The notes beneath the pieces are model-generated. The model was not told the DNA's origin and searched no databases. It saw only the letters and a list, made by a program, of their open reading frames with translations. DNA of 64,000 nucleotides, taken from the NCBI GenBank assembly GCA_019322895.1, contig JAHWHZ010000003.1, positions 1 to 64,000 of the forward strand, read 5' to 3'. Below, piece after piece: positions 25,901 through 35,100 of this stretch. Position 1 is the stretch's first letter; each line of letters begins with the position of its first letter. A program made the translations under genes and the position numbers. This stretch comes from Candidatus Woesearchaeota archaeon (GTDB taxonomy: Archaea > Nanobdellota > Nanobdellia > Woesearchaeales > ARS49).

Positions 25901-26180
25901 AATTCTGCCTGCCACAATAGGCATCTTGATGATAGTGCTTGCTGTTTTGACTGGAGTATATCTCTTCACTAAGCATGTGCAGAAGAAGAAGCTAAGCAAA
26001 ATCTGGCGCGGCGTGATTTATTCAGGCTCTGCATTGTTCTTGCTTTTGATGCTGATTGGCTCAGGCGTCTGCAAGTTTTTCAATTGGATTCACCTGATAA
26101 TATTATTGGTGATTATAGGAGCAATGGTGCTTGACGCTTTTGCTGCTGAACAAAAGAAACTAAAAAAGAAAAAGAAATGA
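13926..26180 (+). CDS. Giant membrane-anchored surface protein with FG-GAP propeller and C-terminal hydrolase
   Basis: 4084 residues from a TTG start, supported by the Shine-Dalgarno and by the N-terminal signal anchor it restores (KKYLWLLVLVVALSILIATF). In order: an Asn/Thr-rich cadherin/Ig-like domain (about 40-130); an FG-GAP beta-propeller (about 500-910) with at least six 'GDxNxDxxDDxxxG' calcium loops; Pro/Thr-rich (1425-1525) and Gly-rich (1662-1690) linkers; two lamin-tail-like domains (from about 1840); three repeats of ICFEGxDPETGECLG and EGF-like Cys clusters; an alpha/beta-hydrolase (about 3680-3935) with HG 3686-3687, THSLGG (Ser3749), Asp3864 and His3894 as a plausible triad; a Cys cluster; and three C-terminal membrane helices (from about 3984). 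Probably a glycosylated cell-surface adhesin/enzyme. The domain calls are by eye. Confidence 0.85.
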   Translation: MTNKKYLWLLVLVVALSILIATFGSDLVPTGLTVLNNTNATNNSAPVWVSNTTYFSIDKNTNLVMDLNDYFSDPENDSMSFLVTQPSNFSVNVSDSIAVLTPDMNFLGTRSFSIIASDEYLVSDQAVHVDVVETVYDETNETEENATPEEPVEIKDENDKFYGKKVIDEPDFETHFTSIESNLTYLKIVFYHDSNESQDIWVEGDVNHSLSKNSSSAFESVVLIVELIEGIVPKFNLHVGTTSEIFEFGKNIPAIEIEDGNYSLIDRDDELLDVEINKEDVSAVIKGTDSASINAKIGDVNDSAVKTDVFAADNVSMEEAVITLPVSGEINVILECSDFNVNTFICEGDWQETDIPFILNGSNIVFTVDHFSGYGGGLITVLNVQSYPTLNGNWTVAFNTTGSENLTITGVNGTSFSVDLQFLELRCGNLTVNASYDGSKVFYENYSCNETSYETSKVLTEGKHHLKFEFGNSTGYAHNLVVAGIRNVTSVLNSSIYGESGGDHLGYALALGDFNGDGREDTLFGALDADDPVIPPPFGTNVGKVYLRYAPIPRNGSFNISSITNMTWIGEANAIPPFTSNAGESLAVGDVNNDNFDDFVIGSPGFNVLGPNIGRTYLVYGRSSIMSGTALLPIGSNATFTGVAGGNAGLEVAIGDLNGDNFDDVIIGEPFAAMNKGAAYVFFGPIPDGAARTVAQANVTINGTGDGSFGYTLEIGDINGDNTDDLIVGAYTNATNRGAVYAFFGSWTAGTTINDTNANVTWYGEGPTNFLGWSLASGDDVNGDNIDDLLIGAYNATGNGKVYLIYGSALLSGTSNVSAAATSAWFGESTRDFLGWSVELDDQNNDTLADVMMGAIYYDTPVLNNAGAIYFDYAPIAAGTVNVSTVNGSLVGVVNLQELGYAMAAGSFYGIGTDHHLFPLIETGGVYYEGFPPSPPPPPIVVPRWRGSSPPGGRDPHTETDNPPCVAMEFDAELLEDGTLKVTFDSNVPSTDITLAAFVGNFGQPIGNTWGGNLRGAFGTDAEGLSTAEFNIPQDALDAGDNIRLIMTTQAGIEVCGQIDMPIRPCEAAEPRTPLEWGPIDEGDINFYEPFATAYWDDVNGELHAIGSVPMIVEGNELVPDVSNLPTSVTFTTCMDGREKTYTLPLDYADNNFQMYLFPETLASKCAWEAMSTSTGVSIADLMRGSGDTDFLTGSAVVDTGITGAAAAGKDCKYPCVYENPKTGYCTILAMASCVARTDPCPAGQKYPGWCKCECVDETKDQKEYEEALAFVEEQKKLEKESESAKEAAAGSTSQWIPTQLGGGAGVTLFKTSMPVAPEIAENKMSFKYNYQGGSGGSTPSGALITGFAAADEQSSVPITGMAISGPSGTPLGGSSGPTPAPGTAGQGGAGRTPSPTGSVPVEKKGTDEKKKRTYDCNPKNPVPKTPDTPAPKPAPPTPTPKPEPKPEPEPKPAPTPGPTYGPPYPVPTPKPGPVTYGPPAPTPKPTYKWIKTPDGWQYVPVTPTPTPTPTPTPTPGPGEAEAVTPYIASDRFIPTGMWDGTIWENTWFNFRAEGETSNPECAFIDWQSYTAPEVTGAAGIDAITGTTVAGSLASSCGAGVNDNQGAGMSRPTSGNTPATAFAEMFDLSTHPGTHDYDEPQTCKDCPYLCPMPDIPEINQPGDPGGGGPGGGGGGGGPGGGGGGGEGGLCGLGAESAGVLNSVSDDADERLQYMESRIAEDGAVNSLKQGISNLGDAVSAGVAEHAANFDGSRLPGSLGPPASSGSEGSFQALTGMAVGAQAFIPQQDIIPGEAVSVGDGQALDMRGDIVVGEGAGEARDVITEPAAEDEPGDADEREEIITDGFIEIFNPLGKDIRLEGYELWDATGEIKIPFPKGAEIKSGEYQVIAFSDLFETNFQVEPDYIFKGFSIEKFKGTIALMYTGEPSLKYVDYVRYGEKSKPMFMNGDTPPINQDLLPLNDIERKTIIISEVTVDYGKRIVFVELTNVGEEDYDLAGHKLSVYAGDDYYEGVVGESASVVAGAPSAGMPAGAALAAKAPMTAIATTAVQATGTQAIVTGVSSPPTFATSEMLVEGEGVASAITAGAVVEELSAVAAVSPAQTAVSTVGITTGSTGVASAITAGAMAAAQAGQASALTASSPTLLAPGKSIVLRFSAAGKRWEAPYPYYTDGEPVEEDNIICFEGKDPETGECLGPVMASSEMISPVAGAEVAIAAEQEIPGAFMQCPECSVGQKPNPLTCECIPITKEKKTLVQCKVILECSEGKVPDMYNCNCITPQERQKQYENWHKTGGTMITGQAITETLTTEIASVGTAAPQGIITAKKSVMELAAMPSTALLAKSPVSTLTTGKREICYEGIDSETGLCNSVPIAEDTPVLDMSDMEDAKHVEHGGVTTLLEVILEKNGEQVDYFVRDEGKIPYAGIKSYKSRTTLAGSPVDQRPDDFVEGAPSLGVVEGLEASEVAKWIINPKGQTLIEFEDEYPEEEDVEICFEGMDPETGECLGAVLPEDLDELIIEEEVSEEIPKFGDRCQQKCEFGCTDYTCCECNPAPPPEPVEETISDNTCANFCPYGYVGNTCECASSPGGDDITGGAILSTLQTEFAQTVAAQPHISTTVLEQPVGMPVTTVIEASPVENAGVALDHHLLASSITPGATSEEIQETAEELMFEDPCDTILRQAAERAAAAGEEGTELLSRKEKIDEFDVIEEINAVLDELRAQGIDVDDPDVYKQYAGYVHMKVVEKLFEYVEDIDFKVIDYKADFDKTLYANFEYGLKEKEEDEEFVVYFKHNADLKDKIINIDEFVVADKFKGDDIEKKIFEIDKELYFRFGKDYKISASATLPLNSNLFVVKFGTVPSENALRLTASTFENAIYGAGDAFTPKKLEGFADPMANTELIRLAMRDLRYDEEEMSKLIDLIEEYPPVEEEEVSPITERAKEPYEEMLDEDFQRMVDACQDVRNAFADNNRAIYGDPIISFQRIDYDEGIEYEKPLPKKRIIPGLGITLARMLEGPSAELPSAAAPGPSVGWRGGSAGGTVSAQAQAIQSRLSARGRGVSAGMGAGQALTAFAVADITGAQFSAVQQVRTGGSGAAARGGGATPSISPQELEQLQLRLRTKESYLNKLTFAQRKRWDALHLTQNELYEKLRKGIDTDEALAELYKIDQELTALCPEARKLDQDRVDRLPGSGASKGGGPEAASSDYLSIPDIMAEHGETQRENEQCFIDYCADGVCYPLCPEIHILLTEIFPGTVKIDPEKTEGQPITPKPVEIKVPKPAVPEYWGPTGPATVPGMPGYAETGGYAATTGPAGESDVPITGAQVALSQFAAEAVFAGEASNPAITTAGSLEDISPVVTGGTATASHGTGDNGIVPHDETSEDVSKTWEVLLACPGYGPGECPAYQPSPYPFPGYVPGQYPPYPGVCVDYYSHVRSDRTAPEYRDAGFNIPEGYEIIRDEFNMVCAPGEDYWFSFDVPDIYKDVQVLRCKGTMCEEVSLTEYPVEDIYCDGELWSSQALDPLTSVQPAKNPLVYNVTFDIEEDIGVYTEEISDHGYSIEFKGFAPEFTVSMNTPDDLVFPPNNNKYYVMGAPIYVKTEYVPENISAVITLPLVRQENFDNYAIYALLEGEWYYLGGEIIDDSISVEVSDIQDLFVANETLFAVLGMYCHACDKTEFDKVYDSGSREAVVLIHGLTSYPSTWRLLIDDLAFNKQPYQVWTYAYPSSMSVDEVAAALSSHLQNHTREFDTVHLVTHSLGGTIAQQTLYFSETNKLPYLKKVDKMILLGVPNKGSPAAEVYDNLRNFLLNKKDVAGVYNINDAVIDDVLYGRNVSRIKHVRYFVVAGTKPYEFNLGFFTFTSEQLFEFVEPNDGIVTTVSARTVGGEEINDKCYNYFEVPLSHTELISASLGRKIIGRILSLEKERTDAEEGYLGYNLYGSTLVDDCSPDDKFMIIGKRASELERPGAYGCQCGNDVCGIDEDVLTCPEDCAATLKAMFCTILPATIGILMIVLAVLTGVYLFTKHVQKKKLSKIWRGVIYSGSALFLLLMLIGSGVCKFFNWIHLIILLVIIGAMVLDAFAAEQKKLKKKKK

Positions 26181-29100
26181 AAATATCAAACAAACAAAAA
26201 ATAAGTATTATGTTCGCTGTATTAGTTACAGCTTTGTTTGTTTTATTGCCTGTCTGTGACGCTTATTCAAGAGCAGATGCTGTCTCAGACATGACTTTTG
26301 TAGAGACTTATGTTGATCCTAATACAGAAGCTAAAGCTGACGAGTATATCGGCGGGATGGGTCTTGAAGAGTTTGAAGAGCCTGCAGATCTTTCACTGCT
26401 CCCTCCTCTTTTAGAGCCGATGACCAGCGAAGAAGTTGATGCTTTTGTTGATGATGCAATGTCCAATCTTCCTCCAATAGATGCAAGCATGGATGACTTG
26501 ACAGACCCGCCAGGCATAATCAAAGAAATCACTCAAGAGCAGGAAGTGTTCACAACACCTTCTCAGATGAGCAATGTTGATGAAGAGATGGAGTGTATCA
26601 TGCCTGGAACACCAGGTGCAGAGATTTCAGGGGCAGGATTTGACATTATGGGCCTGGGCGCAGGCGCTGTCGGCGAGATGAGTCTTGAAGAATTCCAGTC
26701 AATTGTGCAGCAGGCTGGTCTTGAAAATCTTGGAGCACGCGGAGGCGGTAGTCAACAGGGCGGCATGGGCGGCATGGGAGAATATGCAGATCCGCGAGAT
26801 TATAGGAACCAATTCTATGGAATGAAAGAATCAGCAAGGCAGGCTGCTGGCGGAAAGACTGGCGGCGGAGGAGAAGATACAAGCTATGGCGGAGAATATT
26901 ACGGTGCAAAAGCAAGATTGGATTATCTGCAGACAATAATGGACTGGGCAAATAGTGTTGGTGAAGAAGGTTATGGTGTTGCCAAGATGCTTGAAGAGTT
27001 TGTTCAGAGCCAGGAAGCAAGAGATGAGTTTGGTGACGGCCTGAATCAATTAGGCCCGCCTGAAAAATGGGGCGCAGTTGCACAAGGCATAATGGACGCA
27101 TACAATGGAATGGCAAGCACATTTGAAGACTATGCAAATAATTTAGGCACATTCAAGAAAATAACAAATGCTCTGCAGGACAAATCAGGAGACGGTGCAG
27201 GAACTCATATTTATAATTATGAAGGATTGAAGTGGAGTATAATAGATATGGGAGGATATGATCCAGAGAAATATAAAAAGTTAAAGAAACGACAGGAGCA
27301 ACTCGGAACAGAGATTCAACGCCTGCGGGATAAAGGTGAAAATAAGCGCACGCCAGAAGAGAATAAAAAACTCAACGAATTAATAGAAGAACTTAATGGT
27401 AAGCCTAAGCGTGATAAAGAAGGCAACATTATGAAAGATCCAAAAACTGGAAAAACAATATGGGAGAAAGAAGGCATCAATACGGAAGTCAAAAATGCAG
27501 AAAAAACAGGCTTGCAAGACGCTTTAGACTACTATGGCACGCTTACATCTGCTTCAACGGATATCAAGAATTTTGAGGCTGAGCTTGAGCAGTTCAGCAG
27601 TATGCCTGTTGGGCAGCTTGCAGATGCAATGCTTGCAGATGCAAAAGGAAAATATGACCAGGCAAAAACAGATTATGATCTTGGCTTGATTTCTAAAGAA
27701 GAGTTTGATGAAGCAAAAAATGAATACAATAATCTGCAAGGCAAGAAAAATGACGGAACTCTCAGAGATTATGCGCGCAACCAGCAAAAAAAGAAAGAGC
27801 AGGAAATTAAAGCCAAAATAGCGCAGGCAAAGAGAGATTATGAAGCTGCAAAGCAGGGAAAAGACTTAAAATCTGAAAGAGAGCTTGCTGCCTTGCAGAA
27901 AGATATTGATTCTGCTGGCCAAGCGATCAGGGATACAGGTGCGCAAATAAAAGACACAGACCAGAAAATATCTGATATTGACAAAAAAATTGCTGATTTG
28001 CAGGAGGAGCTTGCGGGACCACAATTTACAGAGGAAAAATTAACAGAACTTCAGGAAGAACTAGAAGAATTAAAAGAAGAAAAAGAAGAATTAGAAGGGC
28101 AAAAATATGAATTAGGGCAAAAGAAAAAAGATCTTGAAAAACAAAATCAAGATTTGAAAGAAAAACAAAGAAAAATTAAACAACAGACTGAAGTGAGTTA
28201 CAAAACTAAACGTGATGCTTTCAACAAATATCTTGAAGGAATTGCTGAAGATGAAGGATTGAATACAGGCGCGGATGCACTTAAATGGATTGGCTGGCAG
28301 GCAGCTGATGCAAAACTTGAAGATGCGATTGGATACCCTGCTGAAGTGGATGAAAACGGCAATGTATTATTGCCAGCATCAGGATTGCACGCTTCTTTGG
28401 AAACACTCGGTGGTCTTATTGAGAGTACAGGCGCATTCTTGGATCCAGATTTTATGAAAGACATGAAAGAAGATTTTGGCGATTATAGTGAAAGATTGGC
28501 TGATTTGCATGACGCTTTTAAGGAACTAAAAGATGCTGAAAACGCTGCCAAGGCAGATGGTCATATAAGCGATGAAGAAGATAAAGATATCAAAGACAAA
28601 CAGCACGAACTCAATAAAGATATACTTGATCTTGGCGCGGACATAATGAAGTCTTTAAAAGAATATTTGAAAAAACTTTCTGAGATGACTGCTGATGAAT
28701 TAGAGGATTGGTGGGAAAATATGAATAAGTCTGAAGCAGAGGGGGGCATTGGTGAGACGCCATCTTCTCCTTGCTGCGAGAAGTGCAAGCCGCCTGAATG
28801 TCCTCCTGATTGTCCTCCAGGTATTTATGCGACAGAAGAATTAGAGGCTGGCGAGAAAGAAGGGCCGTATCCAACAGGTCCGCCAGAGCAGCCGCCGCCT
28901 ACGCCTGGTCCTCCAGGTGCTCCGTCAACTGCGCCAGGTGGAGCTCCGCCTGCGCCGCCCGAAGGCGGGTATCCTGCAGGTATGACTCCTACTCCAACCC
29001 CTCCTACGCCTCAAACACCTACATTTGGTGCTGTAGCAATAACAGGCTCTGCAGTTGCAGGTGTGCTGGAAGAAGGAGGAATAGAGCCAGTAGGTACAGG

Positions 29101-32100
29101 CCCGGCCCCATTGCCTTTATTGCCTGAAGAAGGAGCTCCAGAAGAAGGAGAAGAAGGAGTTCCAGAAGATGGTGCTCCAGAAGAAGGCGAAGGAGAGGAA
29201 GAATGCGGCATAACAAGAAAAAAATGCTGGAAATTTCCTCCGATTCCTGAAGCACCGATGGATGCTCCGCCGGATGGGAAAAGAATATTTCAGGATTCAA
29301 GCCAGATAGGTATTTCAAACCATGATAGAAGTGCAGCAGTTAAATCTGGAGATTTAGATATAACTATTCGGCAAGTGGATGAAGAAGAGGAGGATACTGA
29401 GATAAAAATAGGATTAACTGATGTGCTCAATAAAAATGCTGCTGCTGTGGACTTGCAGCCAGTTGTCAGAAAAAGAAACATTGGTTTCATGGGTTTTGCT
29501 GGCGAATATAAAGAAACAAAAGATAATAGATTTACTGTTAAGTTAAAGATGCCTTGCAGCAAGGCGCCCACGCCTACTGGCGGTGGCAAAGCATCATCGC
29601 CTGCAGGCAAAGCAGTTTTAGACATTACTGGTGCAGTAGTGCCTACACCGCCGCCCCCTTCTCCTGATCAATCTTCAGGAAATGCCGGCCCTGTATTGCC
29701 GTTATCAATCGGTGTGACAGAACTGGGTGAAGAACAGGGAGCAGGTATGTGTGAAGTTGAAATTACTTTTGATAAGAGCTCATTTAAAGGCGCATTTGAA
29801 AAAATATCAGATCCTGATAAAGCAAGTGATGCTCTTGTTGAAGCAGTATTGACCAAAATTATCAATGATAATGGCGGCAAGGCAGGCCCACAGGAAGTAT
29901 ATGTTAAAAGCGACCCGCGTACTTGGAAGGACAAGACGGGCAAACAGTATGTTCCTGACCCACATGGCAAAGGTTTTATTCCTAAGGGGACTTCTGGCGA
30001 TGCTAAGAAACGACATACCCAGACAGTTGGTAAAGCGCAAAGGGGTTATGATGATGCATATAAGGCGCACACAAGTGCAAGAAAAGCTCTTGAAGTAGTC
30101 TTATCAGATCCCAAATTAAGAGACGATCCTAATGCTGTGAATAATGCTAAAGCGAATCTCAAAAAGGCCAAGGAAAATCTAGATAAGGCAAAGGCAGATT
30201 TAGATGCTGCCAAGAAAAAATATTCCCAGACACTTTACAAAGGCGGTTTTACAGATGAACAGCAAAGAGATTTTGATATTGCAGTTGGTAATGCGAATTC
30301 TGCGAAGTTAGAATACCTCAGCAACCATGCTGACAGGACTTTGCATCCAGATCCTAATCAATGGGATGATGAAACAAAGCACGTGCAGTTAAAAGGAGAA
30401 AATGAGAAGCTTATACAAGATGTCAAGGCAATGGCCGCGACATGGCAAAAACTAGGAGCAAGTCCTGCTGATATTCGCCAAAGACAGCAGGCATTATTTG
30501 AGGACCTTATTTGGAATGGCAAATTCAAAGGGCCCGATGCAGACAAGATATGGAAGGATATCAAGGACAAGGAAAATTTGCGTGACAGGATTAAGAAGCA
30601 TCTTTCTCAGGAATTAGATTATAATAATCCAATGGGATATGCTCGCGCAGTTGCTGACCAGGTTGACAAGGCAAGAGAATTTGCAGGCAATCAAGGCCTG
30701 CCGGAGTTTGACGAAGATAGTAATCCTTTGACTGTGGGTGCCGCAAAGCAAGTTGTTAATCATATACAAGAAGCAATACAGACTATGCAAGATGAATTAG
30801 GGCGCTTGAAAGATGCGCACGCTAAAACAAAACCTGGTGTTGGAGCTACTGAATCGCCTTTAGGTAAGATCAAAAGTGCAATAGATGCAATTGGTCCATT
30901 TAAGTATTTATCTCCAATAGCAATGACATTGGATGCAGCAATAGATGAACAGCCTAAATTTGGAGATTATAAAGAACAGTTGGGCGATTCTGTCAGGCGC
31001 TTGGAAAACGTGATTAATGACCGCAAAGGCGATTTAGACAAGGCTAAACAAAATCTTGCTAAACAAGTTGACAAAGCAAACAAAGAACTTGCAGATATAA
31101 AGAAATTCATAGATCAGGAACGTGAACGCATTGATGAGGCAAAAAAAGAAGTTGAGGATATGTTTGATGAGTTAAAGAAGATGAAGATGGAGGCTCCTGG
31201 ATTGGCGCCCCATATGGCAAATGAAAGAAAAAGAGCGTTCTTTGAATTTTTGAAAGATTCTGAGAAAAAAGATTTCCTGGATAAATTCAATAAAGATACA
31301 GAAAGAGTGATGAAAGGGCTGGTTGCAGGCACTCCTTCAAATTCTGCCCATACTGCTGCAGCAGATGGGACGCCGCCAAAGTTTGCAGGAGTTGTAGACT
31401 TCCCTGTTGCATTTGATGCCGGCGGTAATGTTGTTAATGGTGCTTTAGGTGACTTGCTGCCTGGCAAGAAAGGAAGCCATACACAGGCGACAGCAAAAGA
31501 AGCTGCTGCTTCTTTTAATTTCAACTTATTTGTGGATGAGAATCCTCCGCCTTTTGATTTCTGGATGGAGACCATGAAAAAGAAAGGGCAGTTATTCAGA
31601 AGAGCCAGGGAGAATTTGGCAAGGCTGCAAGTTTTTAAACAAAAAAATGAGGCAGACATGTATAGTTTTGAGGAATTAGGCAAGATTCAAAAGACTGTTA
31701 AAACATTAGAAGAGCATTCACAGTCTTATACAGGCCCGAGAATAGGGGATATTCCTGTGCAAGAACCGCCAGAAGCAGCTCCGCCTCCTCAATTAGGTCC
31801 TATTGGTCCTTTTGGCGAGGGCGCATCTGCAGCTATGGAACAGGCTTTTGCGCCCACCCCGCCAGCTCCTTTGCCTACGCCTGCAGCAATAGCAGATATT
31901 ACCGGCTATGCTGCAAAAGAAACAGCCAGTCCTTGGGCAGCATATTTCAATAAAAAATTCGATACTCAAAGTCAAATAGATAAGGCAATAAAAAATGTTG
32001 ATACTAATCTTGCAAGGTTAGGAAGTGATATTAATTCTGAAGCAAAAGCGAGTAACTTACAAAGCCATCGGCTTGATGCCTTGCTTTGGGCTGGCAGGGT

Positions 32101-35100
32101 GCTTACTGATGAAACGATGTTCAAGTCTTTAAACAACGCAAAAGCTAAAGTTCAGCAAATTCAAAAAAGAATAAATCAGATTGACAAGCGGCTTAAGGAA
32201 ATTCCGCAAGAAAAAAATGCGCTTTTAGCAGAACTTGAGGAAATTAATAGACTAAGCAGGGAAGGAGAGATTTCCCGTGAAGAGTTTAAAAGAAGAAGCG
32301 AAGAAAATTCCAGGAAAAGGGCTGAGTTAGATGCAGAAGAAAACAAGCTGAAAAACGAAAAAAATGATTTGCTTAAAGAAGAAAAAAGAATGCTGGATGA
32401 AATACAGGAATTGCGCATAGAAGTTGAAGATCGCATGATTGAAGATGAAAAGCGGCGTGTTGGGACAATGCTTGCAGAAGCGACAGGGAACTGGGTTGAA
32501 TTTTTCAAGAAAGACGAGGAGTCTGGCTTTAAGAGCATTTCTTTCTGGGAGACCTGGATTTTTGAAAAAGAAGATAAAGAATCAGCAAGAAAGAGCGAGC
32601 AGCTTGCAAAAGATATGCTTAACGGTCTTGAAGTTTTCAATGAATTGCGCAAGGCGCTTAATGCGCAAGGCAAGAGCCTGGATGAGGTATTTAATCACGG
32701 CCCTTTCCTTGACAGCATAAGAAAAAGAGCAACTACGCCTGATGCAGACTTTGTAAGGGACTTTTTCAAGGCAATGGGTATTGATGAGTCTGAATTCTCA
32801 GATGAGGATATGAGGAACTTCGGCATGTACTTCGGCACGTTTGGAGAGGCCCTTGCCAAGAAAGTTGACGGAACTTTCCATCCAGATGATTTCAATATGG
32901 GTTTCTTTGTCATGGGAACCATGAAAGAAAGCTGGGGCGATTTAGAAGGAGCAGCTAAAGACTATAATCTTGCTGCAAACCTGCTGCAAAGCGGTTATTT
33001 AGTTGAGATGGCTAAAACTGCCCAGAACCAGCTTGATATATCTAAAGCGAATCGCGATATTGGGAGGGCAGTAGCAGATGTTTTATTGGATCCATTAAAT
33101 TTATTGGCTTTAGGAACTTTTGCGCTTGCTAAATCTGGAACAACTCTTGCTAAGATAACTAAAACAGCAGATGCCCTCAGAAAAGCTGCCAAGGCGACAA
33201 AATTCAAGACTGTTGCCAAAGCATTTAATGCGGGTGCGTATGTGGCTGATAAGATAGGGGATGCAGCGCGTGCTACCAAGAAGGCAGCCAGTGCAGTTGG
33301 AAGATGGGGAACCAAGAAATGGTTTAAAGGAACAAGTTTTGGCGATGATATTGCAGGTACGCTGGATGATATTGCAGATTTAAGCAGAAACTTAGATGAT
33401 GCAAAACTTTTGGATAAAACTGATGACATTGCCAAATTAAGCGGGAAACTGGATGATGCTTACAAAGAGCTGAAGAGGCTGAAAGATGCTGCTTCTAAAG
33501 AGACTTGGTATGGTTGGATTGAGAACGGCCTGAATAAAAACTTTGGCGGCCAAGGAACACGCGCAGCTGCAGATGATATTGCTGATCTAGAAAGAAACTG
33601 GGGCAACAAGCTTGATGACTTAAAAAGAATGCAAAATGAATTTGATGGCTTGGGTGATGCAGGCAAGGCAAGCAAAAAAGGCCAAAAATTATTCAAGGAA
33701 ATCAAGAAAGCCAGAAGCCGCATTTCTAAGATGGAGAATCAGATAGATGAGTTAAAAGATGCTGCTAATGCGCTTAATAAAGAGAAAGGATTCGTTACAA
33801 AACACAGGCATCTTGATAGTCAGGGTCGTGCCGGGCAAAAAGCAGTTGATGATGCTTATGATGCGTACAGAACTGCATTAAACAGGGTTAAAAATGCACG
33901 CAAAACTGGCGAAGGTGTCGATGATGCATTTGACGCGCTTAAAGCAGCCAAGAATAATCTTAATAATGCTGAAAATGCCTTGAAAGGCATAGAATATTCA
34001 TCTTGGGTAGGCCAGGCAGAAGACTTGTGGAACTGGAACTTTGAAAGGTGGAGCCAAAAAGTTGAAAAATTCAGATATGAGAAAGGTCTTGGCACTAAAA
34101 AATTCAAATCCTGGTATGAAGCAACAGATGCGCAAAGAAAGTCTTTCTTTGAAGCTGAAAAGAATTTAGGAAAAATCAGCAAAGCAGAAGATATTACTGG
34201 TGTAAGAAAGAACTTTGAACAAGCAAGAAGTGCAGTGGCAAGAGCACAAAATAATCTGGAAAATGCAAGAAAAGCACAAAAAGGAATTAAAGAAGCTACA
34301 GATGCATTAAATACTGCGCGAAAAACATTTGATGATGCTCAAACTGTTTTAAATAACAGATTAAAAAATGTGGGTAATGCTTTTAATAAGCTTGATGATG
34401 CAAGAAACAGTCTCAAACAAGCTGCAAAAACAGCAGACCGCGCCAATAAAATGTTGAAAGCAAGAAAGCCGGGCACTGCTGAGAAAACAACCCCAGGATT
34501 CCTTGCTGGAAAAGCAGATGACATTGGCAAGGATGTTGAAAGAATAGAGGATCATCTTACAGACATGCGGAAGAATTTTGAGGCATCTCCAACAGTGGAA
34601 AATGCAAGGGGGGTGCAGCAGGCAGATGATGCCTTGAAGAATGCTGCGCGCAAAGAAGCGCAGGTTCAGGAGCAATTGTCAGAGGCTGCTAAGAGAGTTG
34701 CTGCAGAAAAGCCTGCTCCTGTTGTAGAAGCCACTCCTGAAAACCTTGCGAACCTGCGCAGCCAAGAGAAAGCAATTGAAAACGAGCTTGATGCAGTCCT
34801 TACTAAATACTTTGAACAATATGGAGATGAAGCATTCAGTCCTCGGTTTGCAGAGGAAAACCTGCAGTTTGCAGATGAATTTGGAGAAGCGTATGTGCGG
34901 CTTTCTGATGTTAGGGCTCAAATCAACCAGGTAGATGAAGACTTAAGATTACTGGCTGCACAGCCTCCAAAAGCAATGCCGCCAAGAACTGCGAGAATGG
35001 CTGCGCTGGATGATGCTGGTGTAAAAGCAGATGAAATGTTCAGGATTGGAACGCCAGACGGAAGGTTCAAGCCAGCCACTTATGATGATGTTGATGACTT